This document shows positions 1 to 6,597 of a stretch of 19,507 bases of DNA, in pieces (the stretch's first letter is position 1; each line of letters begins with the position of its first letter). This DNA is from CAZMXS01 sp964570325 (GTDB taxonomy: Bacteria > Verrucomicrobiota > Kiritimatiellia > CAIQIC01 > CAZMXS01). Below the pieces are notes generated by a model. That model searched no databases. It was not told where the DNA came from and worked only from the letters and a program-made list of their open reading frames with translations. Location of the stretch: NCBI GenBank assembly GCA_964570325.1, contig CAZMXS010000086.1, forward strand, positions 1 through 19,507, read 5' to 3'. Position numbers and translations under genes: made by a program.

Positions 1-9
1 AATGGCGGA

Positions 10-687
10 CTAGAAGGCTGCGTTCACGATCGGCAGCACCTTGAAGGTTTCCTTGGCCATCGCGCAGTTGATCAGCCCAATCTGAATACCTTCCAGTTTC
101 TCCGTATAATTGAACAACCCAATCTGCAGGCCGTACATGCCGGCGCTTACATTGACGACCCCGATATCCAAGCCTTCAATGTCGCCCTTGACGATATTCA
201 CGCCGCCAATCTGCAAACCCAGCATATCCAGATCGTCATAGTTAACAATACCGATCTGCGCCACCTTGGTTTCCCCCTTGACGCGGTTGCCCAAGCCATC
301 TTGCAGACCGATCATATTGCCGCTCACCCGCGCGTAGATATGCCCCCAGATGAAGGGCAACCCCTGAATACCTTCCATGTCGCCATCCACCAAGGAGACG
401 AGGCCAAACTGCACGCCCGCCACATGACCTTTGTTAATGTTCACCACGCCGGCTTCCAAACCGTTCATGTTCTTCTCGGTCTGGTTGACGATACCGACAT
501 CCACGCCCCACATGTCCTGACATTTGCCATAGATCAGATTGAGCCGCAGGCCGACCACGGAGTATTCGTCGTTCGGCACCTGGACGGGATCAACGAGGGA
601 CAACTGGATCGGAGTCCAAGGCTCCTGCGCCAGGACTGAACCGGCCGCGAGCAAAGCGCATACAATCAATAGGCTCAACTTCTTCAT
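10..687 (-). CDS. Secreted LA_2272-type surface repeat protein
   Basis: A 225-residue protein. Residues 1-20 form a Sec signal peptide (MKKLSLLIVC..., cleavage after VLA), so it is exported. From about residue 46 it consists almost wholly of a repeat of the type G-hydrophobic-Q/D-hydrophobic-G-hydrophobic-hydrophobic-N. Units start near 46, 61, 76, 91, 106, 127, 142, 157, 172, 186 and 200, so the period is 15, shortening to 14 at the end, with one longer unit at 106-126. This resembles the LA_2272 surface-repeat family, whose function is not known to me. The regular small/hydrophobic periodicity suggests a stacked beta structure (inference). I chose the ATG at 687 over one at 711 because AAAGGAG sits 8 bases before it and the signal peptide then begins cleanly with MKK. 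It starts 24 bases after the lipoprotein gene ends, so the two are probably co-transcribed. Confidence 0.75.
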   Translation of the reverse strand: MKKLSLLIVCALLAAGSVLAQEPWTPIQLSLVDPVQVPNDEYSVVGLRLNLIYGKCQDMWGVDVGIVNQTEKNMNGLEAGVVNINKGHVAGVQFGLVSLVDGDMEGIQGLPFIWGHIYARVSGNMIGLQDGLGNRVKGETKVAQIGIVNYDDLDMLGLQIGGVNIVKGDIEGLDIGVVNVSAGMYGLQIGLFNYTEKLEGIQIGLINCAMAKETFKVLPIVNAAF

Positions 688-711
688 TAAATCTGGCTCC
701 TTTCTAATCAT

Positions 712-1029
712 TTATTTGACAACCGTACCGCGAATCGTGGTGACGAACCCATTGCCGACCGGGGTCCAATACCAGCGCTCATGAACGGTGGGATCGACAA
801 TGGCGGTGCCGCCCCGGCTCAGAACCGCTTCATCAAATGCCCGCGTGTACCGACCGTTCTGCATAATCGGTATGAACCCGAAGAGCAGGAATCCGGCGCC
901 GGTGCCCTGCCCTTCGCCAAGCACAGTCACGTCTTTGGGGACATCGGGCGTTCGGAGTTGAGCGACGGTGGAGCATCCGCAGACTAACGCCAGCAATCCA
1001 GCCATCAGGCCGAGACATACAATTCTCAT
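712..1029 (-). CDS. Small lipoprotein, possibly TRL/DUF6567-like
   Basis: A 105-residue protein with a type II signal peptide: hydrophobic segment GLMAGLLALVCGC with lipobox LVCGC, so lipidation is predicted at Cys19. The mature part is short and contains a glycine-rich turn (GEGQGTGAGFLLFGFIP), an 'A.DEAVLSRGGTAIVDPTV' helix-strand stretch, and a final 'TTIRGTVVK' strand. This layout recalls small lipoproteins of the TRL-like/DUF6567 type, but the match is from memory and weak. The start is secure: GAGGAGGT lies 5 bases before the ATG. It is the first gene of a two-gene unit with the surface-repeat protein. Membrane anchoring plus a co-transcribed exported repeat protein suggests a cell-envelope role; nothing more specific can be said. 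Confidence 0.7.
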   Translation of the reverse strand: MRIVCLGLMAGLLALVCGCSTVAQLRTPDVPKDVTVLGEGQGTGAGFLLFGFIPIMQNGRYTRAFDEAVLSRGGTAIVDPTVHERWYWTPVGNGFVTTIRGTVVK

Positions 1030-1072
1030 CTGCTACCTCCTCTGGTTGGCGGCAACTGCCGTTGATAGCATT

Positions 1073-1102
1073 TTTGTACACCCGACCCGGCAGGCAAAGC
1101 AA
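1073..1102 (-). promoter_or_regulatory. Possible sigma-70 promoter for the lipoprotein operon
   Basis: Read on the minus strand, TTGCTT (1102-1097) and TACAAA (1078-1073) are separated by 18 bases and lie about 45 bases before the lipoprotein ATG. Each box matches the consensus only in part, so this is a weak candidate based on position. Confidence 0.25.
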
Positions 1103-1318
1103 CCCCTGTTTTGAGTGGTGTCGTAGTGCGGACTACGCGCAACGGGATCAGCCATTTGGCGCGTGGCCGAGCGCGCGACTCTGGTATTCCGAAACGCCCG
1201 GGGCCGCGGAATACGAAACGGCGTGCTGATCAAGCAAGCAGGCTGCTCACGCCCCAGCGGGGGCATGGTCGTCCCGCCTGTGAAAAACAAGGATATGATT
1301 GGGGTTGTAGCCGCCAAC
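1103..1318. other. Intergenic region with small inverted repeats
   Basis: No gene was recognised between the lipoprotein operon and the end of the GH64-like gene. It holds three small inverted repeats: GTATTCC/GGAATAC (1184-1190 and 1208-1214, 17-base spacer), GGCGTG/CACGCC (1220-1225 and 1248-1253), and GCCCC/GGGGC (1251-1255 and 1260-1264, 4-base loop). The last two overlap and cannot form together. Any of them could end the upstream minus-strand transcript, but none is followed by a U tract. The 12-mer GGAATACGAAAC at 1208-1219 recurs at 6693-6704. Confidence 0.4.
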
Positions 1319-3373
1319 TCAGGGCATCTGCACCTGGATGCGATAAATCGCCGCGGGCGCTCCATTGGTGTCAAGCATCTCGTCCGGGCCGCCGGAGCCA
1401 TATCGCGGAGCTGTGCCCGGAACATTCGACCACAATCCATCCGCCAGGATGCCGGCGAACTGGAAAGTATAAAGCCGGCCGGTGGAGCCGGGTTCAAATT
1501 GGACTGTCACCGGCGGGCTGGGTTTAATTCCGACGACCCGAAAAACGTCGCCGGTTTCGCTGGGATCGGTGTCGGCGATACATTCGCGCAGCAGCGTGCT
1601 GTTCTTGGCGGCAACCACTTTGGCGTCGAGATCGCTCCATACCTCGCCTGCTTCAGGCGTGTATCCATGCGCGACGTACCAATCGAGGTCGGCGCCGCCT
1701 TGGCTGCGGAACAAGGCGTTGACAATCACATTGGCATGAACGTTGGTGTCGATGCGCGGATTGTCAGACCGGCCGTCGCTCCAGGCATGGAACACGACAC
1801 TGGTGTCACCCAGGATCGCCGTGACCGCGGCGCCGTTCTGACCGCTTGCGACCGACTGCGTGGCCGCGCCGGAGATCGCACCACCGGCGCCGGCGCGATA
1901 GACAAGCTGATAGTTGCCGCCGCTGTTGGTCTTGGAATAGTAGGCGCTCGGGTCAGCCTGAGGGTCGAGAATGTGCAGTTCGACAACCGGATCCTCGGAA
2001 GACTGGGTTTGCGCCAGAACCTTGGTGGAATAGGCGGCATCCGAGTAACTCATCCCGTAGGAATCGGAGTTGGTGACAATAGCGAGATTGTAGAGATTGA
2101 CGGGATAAGGCGGACGCGCCCAAGTATTGGTTTCCAGGGGCATGCGCCAATCGAAACCGGAGTAGTTGAACACCGTGGCGGGGTTGGCATTCGTGGGGAT
2201 GAGACCGTTGTTGATCGGCGTGATGACCTTCTTGGTCAGGCTCGCGCACCATTGGCCGAAGGGGGAGTTTGACGCAATACAGTTCAGGTGCGCGTTGACA
2301 AAGGTCCACGTCCAATCGTCCGGCTGATTAGTGTGTTGCAGATAGCGGACCCAGCAACCACCCTCGCTATCCCCGCGCAGAATCGTCGCCGGGTTGAGCG
2401 CGTTGGTTGTCAGATACATCTGCACCCCATATTCCTGATTGCTCAACACATGCACCACCCGGCCGTCGCTGATGCCGATGGACGACAAATCTTCGTACCA
2501 CCGAAATCCACCCTCAAACTCCACCGCCGTATTGGTCGGCACGCGATTGTTCCAATTGACCGGATTATTGGCCGGCGAGCCGGCATCCACATTCCACCAG
2601 TCCGCAAGCAACAACTCGGGCACGTGGTTGGTGGACAAAGCGTCAAGGTAAGTTCGCACAGAACGCCGCCCCCCGGCAGACTCGGCGTATGTATTGGGAT
2701 ATTTCGTGGGCGCCATCAGTTTCACGCCCAGCGGGAAGAGTTTCATGACCTGATTGGACTCATCCGCGGTAAACTCGTAGAGATCATTGATGATTCCGAT
2801 CATCTCCGCGGCCCGCTTGCCGTAACCCATCGTCCAAGTCGGCCCGGGATCAAAGCCGCCATGCGTGCAACGCAGTCCGCACAACACGCCAATCCAGTCC
2901 ACGTTGGACAGGTTCCACCACCCCGTGGCGTCGGTGGATTTCACCGTGAATTCCACAAACCCGTCGTACAGCACCTCGTAGCCTGTCTCGACCCCGCTTT
3001 GCACCAGGTCGTCTGGGTCATGCCCGAAACGCAGATTGCCTGATTCCACATGGTGGATCGTCAGGGTCCAAGAATTAACCGCGCCGCTGAACGGCCGCAC
3101 CGCGTGGAGTCGATTGGTCATTTCCGCCGGCAGCAAATGGGCCACTTCGCCGCTCTTGAAATTCAACTGCAGAACGATTTTCTCCGGCGGCGCACTCGTC
3201 ACATGATTATACACAATCAGCGTCGTGTCCGCCCGGGCGCACACCGTGCCGCAAAGAAACATGAGCAGTCCACAGCACCGCCGCCACCCGGCAAACCCAC
3301 CCGTCCGCAAACAAGTCCGCTGTGCCCTCCCAGCGTTAGCCAGGGCCGATAGAGTCAAACAGCCCGTATTCAT
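1319..3373 (-). CDS. Secreted GH64/thaumatin-like protein with InlB B-repeat
   Basis: A 684-residue exported protein. The signal peptide is long, with an Arg-rich start and hydrophobic core CGLLMFLCG, and probable cleavage at CARA/DTT near residue 48. Residues 50 to about 475 resemble the beta-1,3-glucanase GH64/thaumatin-like fold: an N-terminal strand 'TTLIVYNHV', 'YDGFVEFTV...NLSNVDWIGV' (136-163), and a late 'SYGMSYSDAAYST' (438-450) like the Y-x-x-x-Y-D-D element near the end of that fold. Residues about 487-556 look like a divergent InlB B-repeat (VYRAGAGGAISG...FHAWSDG...VNALF). The last 120 residues carry the IADTDP/TGRLYTFQ/DTNGAPA tail typical of secreted Kiritimatiellota-type proteins. 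Catalytic acids were not assigned, so enzyme activity is a guess; beta-glucan binding is equally possible. No Shine-Dalgarno sequence precedes the ATG at 3373; an internal ATG at 3262 also lacks one and would leave a poor signal peptide. Confidence 0.65.
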   Translation of the reverse strand: MNTGCLTLSALANAGRAQRTCLRTGGFAGWRRCCGLLMFLCGTVCARADTTLIVYNHVTSAPPEKIVLQLNFKSGEVAHLLPAEMTNRLHAVRPFSGAVNSWTLTIHHVESGNLRFGHDPDDLVQSGVETGYEVLYDGFVEFTVKSTDATGWWNLSNVDWIGVLCGLRCTHGGFDPGPTWTMGYGKRAAEMIGIINDLYEFTADESNQVMKLFPLGVKLMAPTKYPNTYAESAGGRRSVRTYLDALSTNHVPELLLADWWNVDAGSPANNPVNWNNRVPTNTAVEFEGGFRWYEDLSSIGISDGRVVHVLSNQEYGVQMYLTTNALNPATILRGDSEGGCWVRYLQHTNQPDDWTWTFVNAHLNCIASNSPFGQWCASLTKKVITPINNGLIPTNANPATVFNYSGFDWRMPLETNTWARPPYPVNLYNLAIVTNSDSYGMSYSDAAYSTKVLAQTQSSEDPVVELHILDPQADPSAYYSKTNSGGNYQLVYRAGAGGAISGAATQSVASGQNGAAVTAILGDTSVVFHAWSDGRSDNPRIDTNVHANVIVNALFRSQGGADLDWYVAHGYTPEAGEVWSDLDAKVVAAKNSTLLRECIADTDPSETGDVFRVVGIKPSPPVTVQFEPGSTGRLYTFQFAGILADGLWSNVPGTAPRYGSGGPDEMLDTNGAPAAIYRIQVQMP

Positions 3374-3380
3374 GGCTTAT

Positions 3381-3409
3381 ATTATCGCCAGACGCCGCGC
3401 CTGCGTCCA
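3381..3409 (-). promoter_or_regulatory. Possible sigma-70 promoter giving a leaderless mRNA
   Basis: On the minus strand, TGGACG (3409-3404), a 17-base spacer, then GATAAT (3386-3381). The predicted transcription start falls within a base or two of the ATG at 3373, which would fit the absence of a Shine-Dalgarno sequence before the GH64-like gene. Both boxes are only partial matches. Confidence 0.4.
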
Positions 3410-3587
3410 GCCGCAAAGGCAGATCAGATAGTGTTGCCTCGGATGGCGCGTCGGATCAGACAGTCGAAGCAAACCCAGCTTGCAGCGTCGTCGTGCGGGA
3501 TAAACGTTCAGCGCCAGGAATCGGCCCTTGGCACGCCCACGGGCAAATTGACCTGGAATACACTCTTTAATCAGCGACACAACAATA

Positions 3588-3601
3588 TCGTACATTTACG
3601 A
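3588..3601. promoter_or_regulatory. Inverted repeat TCGTA-N4-TACGA, possible enhancer site
   Basis: Perfect 5-bp inverted repeat with a 4-bp centre, centred at 3594.5, about 156 bp upstream of the transcription start inferred from the amtB sigma-54 promoter. Its centre is exactly 32 bp (three helical turns) from the next palindrome, so both would face the same side of the DNA. The position suits an NtrC-type activator; the binding protein is unknown. Confidence 0.35.
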
Positions 3602-3618
3602 CACATATCAAACAATAA

Positions 3619-3634
3619 TGTATTATTTAATACA
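3619..3634. promoter_or_regulatory. Palindrome TGTATTA-N2-TAATACA, possible enhancer site
   Basis: Perfect 7-bp inverted repeat with a 2-bp centre, centred at 3626.5, about 124 bp upstream of the inferred amtB transcription start. This is the usual distance for activator sites of sigma-54 promoters. It does not match the classical NtrC consensus (TGCACC...GGTGCA), and its half-sites are not the same as those of the palindrome at 3588-3601. Confidence 0.4.
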
Positions 3635-3724
3635 AACAACAACATCAATGAACTATATTATTTTTTACATATCATGTTTATTATCAACTTATTAGATACG
3701 CGCATCAATATTGGTTAATGTAAT

Positions 3725-3740
3725 TGGCATGTATTTTGCT
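3725..3740 (+). promoter_or_regulatory. Sigma-54 (RpoN) promoter of amtB-glnK
   Basis: TTGGCATGTATTTTGCT (3724-3740) closely matches the RpoN consensus YTGGCACG-N4-TTGCW. The essential GG (3726-3727) and GC (3738-3739) are exactly 10 bases apart. Transcription would start near 3751, about 67 bases before the chosen amtB ATG. An inverted repeat GTTCC/GGAAC (3762-3766 and 3781-3785) lies in the resulting 5' leader. An ammonium transporter plus P-II operon under RpoN control is the classical arrangement. Confidence 0.75.
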
Positions 3741-3817
3741 GAACGAGCAGCCAACTGAATAGTTCCCGGCGGCGGCGCTTGGAACGGCGCAACCAAGTTG
3801 TAATGGAGACAATGGAT

Positions 3818-5158
3818 ATGAGAACAAGGCACAGCGGAAAAAGTGGGCTGTTATGGACGGGGCTTGTCTGGCTGATAGGCGCGGGTGTGGTCGGCGCACA
3901 GGATACGACCGCCCCGGCCTTGGCCGTGGACACGGGGGATACCGCCTGGATTCTGATCAGCACCGCGTTGGTGATGCTGATGACGATTCCGGGGTTGGCG
4001 CTGTTTTATGGCGGTTTGGTGCGGAGGAAGAATGTGCTGTCGGTGCTAATGCAATGTTTCATGCTCACCTGCCTGGTCAGCTTACAGTGGATCTTGTTCG
4101 GGTACAGCCTGGCATTCGGGCCGGACATCAGGGGGTGGATCGGCAATCTGGACTGGATCGGGCTGCGAAACGTGGCCTTGGAGCCATTTGCGGGTTATTC
4201 CGCGACAATTCCCCACCAGGCGTTCATGATCTTTCAGATGATGTTCGCCGTGATCACACCGGCGCTGATCATTGGCGCCTTCGCCGAGCGCATGAAGTTC
4301 TCCGCGTTTGTCGTGTTCATGCTGCTGTGGGCGACGCTGGTCTATGATCCGGTCTGCCACTGGGTCTGGGGCGTCGGCGGCTTCCTGCGCAAACTGGGCG
4401 CGCTGGATTTCGCCGGCGGCACGGTGGTCCACATCAATGCGGGCATCGCCGCCCTGGCCTGTGTGCTGGTTCTGGGCAAACGCCAGGGTTATCCGCACAA
4501 AATCTCGCCGCCGCACAATTTGCCGTTCGCCGTCATCGGCGCGGCCTTGTTATGGTTCGGCTGGTTTGGTTTCAACGCCGGCAGCGCGCTGTCCGCCAAT
4601 GGGCTGGCCGCGAGCGCTTTCGTCGTAACGCATGTTGGCGCCGCCGTGGCGGGGCTGACCTGGGCCGGGATGGATTGGATTTTCAACCGGCGGCCGACGG
4701 TGCTGGGTATCATCACCGGCGCCGTGGCCGGTCTGGTCTCCATCACGCCGGCCGCGGGTTTCGTGAATGCCGCGGGCGCGATCGGCGTCGGCATCGGCGC
4801 GGGTGTGATTCCCTGGTTGTTTGTCTCGTTCGTTAAGCCGAAGCTCGGATATGACGACGCGCTAGACGCTTTTGGTGTGCATGGCATCGGCGGCATTTGG
4901 GGCGCGCTGGCCACGGGGTTGTGGGCGACCAAGACCATCAACCCGGCCGGCGCGGACGGCCTGTTCTACGGCAACGCCATGCAGTTGTTTATCCAGTTGA
5001 AGGCGGTTCTGGTCACATTGGGATATTCGTTCGCCATTTCGGTGGTGCTGCTGATGATAATCAAAGCCGTCATGGGGCTGCGCGCCACTGAAGAGGGCGA
5101 GCGGATCGGCCTCGACCTGACCGATCACCGTGAAACCGGATACACCATGCTGGATTAA
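3818..5158 (+). CDS. amtB: Ammonium transporter AmtB
   Basis: Inner-membrane ammonium channel of 446 residues. An N-terminal signal peptide (GLLWTGLVWLIGAGVVGAQ) is followed by the Amt fold of about 11 membrane segments, beginning 'DTAWILISTALVMLMTIPGLALFYGG'. Key residues are recognisable: the twin pore histidines His205 (GGTVVHIN) and His355 (FGVHGIGG), 150 residues apart as in E. coli AmtB; Asp197 (ALDFAGG); the Phe gate (Phe143 in MMFAVITPAL, Phe252 in FGFNAGS); Ser256; and Trp184 near the entrance. The C-terminal tail (GLRATEEGERIGLDLTDH) is the cytoplasmic segment that P-II contacts. Several starts are possible (TTG 3779, ATG 3803, 3812, 3818). I prefer 3818 because GGAG lies 9 bases before it and the signal peptide is then normal. 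It is followed after 11 bases by the P-II gene. Confidence 0.95.
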   Translation: MRTRHSGKSGLLWTGLVWLIGAGVVGAQDTTAPALAVDTGDTAWILISTALVMLMTIPGLALFYGGLVRRKNVLSVLMQCFMLTCLVSLQWILFGYSLAFGPDIRGWIGNLDWIGLRNVALEPFAGYSATIPHQAFMIFQMMFAVITPALIIGAFAERMKFSAFVVFMLLWATLVYDPVCHWVWGVGGFLRKLGALDFAGGTVVHINAGIAALACVLVLGKRQGYPHKISPPHNLPFAVIGAALLWFGWFGFNAGSALSANGLAASAFVVTHVGAAVAGLTWAGMDWIFNRRPTVLGIITGAVAGLVSITPAAGFVNAAGAIGVGIGAGVIPWLFVSFVKPKLGYDDALDAFGVHGIGGIWGALATGLWATKTINPAGADGLFYGNAMQLFIQLKAVLVTLGYSFAISVVLLMIIKAVMGLRATEEGERIGLDLTDHRETGYTMLD

Positions 5159-5169
5159 GGAGCCAAAAC

Positions 5170-5511
5170 ATGAAATACATCGTTGCCATCATTCAACCTG
5201 ACCGGCTGGAAGAAACGCTCGACAAGCTGACTGAAAAGGAAATCCACCTGGTCACCGTCTCCAACGTAATGGGCCGCGGCCGCCAGAAAGGCATTGCGAC
5301 CGTTTATCGCAGCCACAAGGAGGCCGGCAGCCTGCTGAAGAAGGTCAAGCTGGAGATCGCCGTCAACGACGCGTATGTCAAACCGACAATCGAGGCCATC
5401 ACCGGCGCGGCGCGCACGGGCCAGGTCGGAGACGGCAAAATCTTTGTCCTGGATCTCGAGGAATGCATCCGGATTCGAACCGCGGAAACTGGAGGTGTCG
5501 CGATCGGATAA
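5170..5511 (+). CDS. glnK: P-II nitrogen regulatory protein (GlnK/GlnB type)
   Basis: A 113-residue P-II signal protein that senses 2-oxoglutarate and ATP/ADP; linked copies usually bind and block AmtB. The T-loop (GRGRQKGIATVYR, 35-47) keeps Gln39 and Lys40 and is followed by Lys58 and Lys60. The nucleotide-binding loop is VGDGKIF (86-92), with Arg101 and Arg103 after it. Aligned without gaps to E. coli GlnK, position 51, the Tyr uridylylated by GlnD, is Glu (RSHKEAGSLL); Tyr46 is present. It belongs to the P-II type ending EECIRIRT...GGVAIG, which I recall from anaerobic and Bacteroidota-like lineages. Its AAGGAG (5157-5162) overlaps the amtB stop codon, so translation of the two is probably coupled. 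The glnK name rests on linkage to amtB; glnB would be equally defensible from sequence. Confidence 0.95.
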   Translation: MKYIVAIIQPDRLEETLDKLTEKEIHLVTVSNVMGRGRQKGIATVYRSHKEAGSLLKKVKLEIAVNDAYVKPTIEAITGAARTGQVGDGKIFVLDLEECIRIRTAETGGVAIG

Positions 5512-5525
5512 CCCGTTGTCCTGGT

Positions 5526-5578
5526 CCGGGGGCCGCCCGCGCGGCCCCCTCCCTGACTCCCCGTTGGGCGGCCCCCGG
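5526..5578. repeat. Nested inverted repeats with a shared left arm
   Basis: The arm CCGGGGGCCGCCC (5526-5538) can pair perfectly over 13 bp with GGGCGGCCCCCGG (5566-5578). The inner part of the same arm (5528-5536) can instead pair over 9 bp with GCGGCCCCC (5541-5549), loop CCGC. The two hairpins exclude each other. Neither is followed by a U tract, so this is not a standard terminator; it could be a transcript-stabilising or attenuating structure between glnK and the porin gene. Confidence 0.6.
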
Positions 5579-5641
5579 CAAGGCTTGACATCGAAATGAC
5601 GGATAATTAACGCTAACCCAACCCGAACCAAGAACCAAGGC

Positions 5642-5658
5642 GCCGGATTCTATCCGGC
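5642..5658 (+). other. Small hairpin before the porin ribosome binding site
   Basis: GCCGGAT-TCT-ATCCGGC forms a 7-bp stem with a triloop, ending 8 bases before the AGGAG (5666-5670) of the porin-like gene. It may shape the 5' end of a processed or separate porin transcript. A perfect TTGACA lies upstream at 5585-5590, but no good -10 box follows at normal spacing. Confidence 0.35.
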
Positions 5659-5677
5659 CTAAAAAAGGAGACCAACC

Positions 5678-6487
5678 ATGACAGCTACCCCATATCGTTT
5701 CGCATACGCGGCCCTCATCCTGGCCAGCCTTTCCACGGTTGCCACGCGCGCCGAGGAAGCGCAGACAGCGCCCAAGCCCGAAGTCAGCCTCGATCTGCCC
5801 ATGCTCAATTCCTATGTCTGGCGCGGGCAGGTCCTGAACGACAAGCCCGTGCTGCAGCCGTCCGCCACGATTAACTACATGGGGTTCACACTCAATTCGT
5901 GGAATAACTTCAACCTGACCGATCGCGTCGGCGACGCGCGCAAGTTCAATGAGTGCGACCTCCTGGTGTCCTATACCTTGCCAATCGAGGCCGTAAACGT
6001 AAACCTCGGGGTCACCGAATACACATTCCCGAACCAGACCAAAACCACCGTGGACGAGGAAGGCAACGCCACCACTGAAGCGTACCCCAGCACCCGCGAG
6101 GCATTCGCCAGCGTCGGCGCCCCGGTCATCTTGGAGCCCACGTTGTCCGTGTGGTACGACTTTGGCGAGGTAGACGGCTGGTATGGATCGCTCTCCATCA
6201 GCCACAGCGTTGAAGTCGCTGACAAACTCAGCCTTGGCGCGGCCGCTTCAGTCGGCGCCGGCAACTCGGCCTATAACGACTATTATTTTGCCGAGAACGC
6301 GAACGCCTTCAACGACGCCAATCTGACGTTGAACGCCGAATATGCGGCGCTGGACAATCTCTCGCTGAAGGGATTCTTCACTGTCGGCGGCTTGTTGGAT
6401 TCAACCATCCGCGACAACGCCGAGGATCTCTATTTCAACAAGGGCACCATTCTGATCTTCGGCGGCTCCGCCAATTACACATTCTAG
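5678..6487 (+). CDS. TorF family putative outer-membrane porin
   Basis: A 269-residue outer-membrane beta-barrel candidate. It has a signal peptide (residues 1-25, ending VATRA/EEA) and begins the mature part with 'EVSLDLPMLNSYVWRGQVLNDKPVLQPSATINYMGF', typical of the TorF/Gcw_chp family (short barrel, 'SxYxWRG' start). Alternating polar/hydrophobic strands follow, and the last residue is Phe (SANYTF), the usual outer-membrane assembly signal. AGGAG lies 7 bases before the ATG. The gene follows amtB-glnK in the same direction and ends at a strong terminator, so it is probably the third gene of the operon, though a 166-base gap with hairpins leaves room for processing or a second promoter. A role in passage of small nitrogen compounds across the outer membrane is inferred only from context. 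Confidence 0.75.
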   Translation: MTATPYRFAYAALILASLSTVATRAEEAQTAPKPEVSLDLPMLNSYVWRGQVLNDKPVLQPSATINYMGFTLNSWNNFNLTDRVGDARKFNECDLLVSYTLPIEAVNVNLGVTEYTFPNQTKTTVDEEGNATTEAYPSTREAFASVGAPVILEPTLSVWYDFGEVDGWYGSLSISHSVEVADKLSLGAAASVGAGNSAYNDYYFAENANAFNDANLTLNAEYAALDNLSLKGFFTVGGLLDSTIRDNAEDLYFNKGTILIFGGSANYTF

Positions 6488-6511
6488 CTGCCCAGCTAAC
6501 AATCAGCTTGG

Positions 6512-6542
6512 AAAGCCCGGCCGAATGGCCGGGCTTTTCTTT
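6512..6542 (+). terminator. Rho-independent terminator after the amtB-glnK-porin operon
   Basis: Perfect 11-bp stem AAAGCCCGGCC (6512-6522)/GGCCGGGCTTT (6527-6537) with a GAAT loop, running into TTTTCTTT. It begins 25 bases after the porin stop codon. Confidence 0.9.
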
Positions 6543-6597
6543 GGCGCGATGGCGTCTTGAGTGATCAAAACCAGATACGCCCGCCCCGCTACGGGAT

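Larger units (their letters stand above)
3410..3724. other. Intergenic region, strongly AT-rich in its right part
   Basis: No convincing gene. The left part (to about 3560) has GC-rich composition like the neighbouring genes. The right part (about 3570-3724) is very AT-rich and low in G, standing out sharply from the rest of the window. That part holds the two inverted repeats described separately and a direct repeat ACATATCA at 3603-3610 and 3667-3674. It ends at the sigma-54 promoter, so it is best read as the upstream regulatory region of the amtB operon, where AT-rich DNA would favour bending between enhancer and promoter. Confidence 0.6.

Noticed and set aside
1163..2272. A 369-codon plus-strand frame opposite the GH64-like gene
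   Set aside because: Its composition is that of an antisense shadow, and the minus-strand frame has a signal peptide and recognisable domains.
3377..3595. A 72-codon minus-strand frame before the GH64-like gene
   Set aside because: Arg-rich, no ribosome binding site or known motif, and it runs into the AT-rich regulatory region.
3560..3817. NrpR operator (GGAA-N6-TTCC) before amtB or purF
   Set aside because: I looked for this archaeal operator form in both promoter regions and found none. GTTCC-N14-GGAAC at 3762-3785 has the wrong order and spacing.
5585..5613. A sigma-70 promoter for the porin gene at the perfect TTGACA
   Set aside because: At 16-18 bases spacing the -10 candidates (TTAACG, TAACGC, AACGCT) are poor, so a promoter is not supported.
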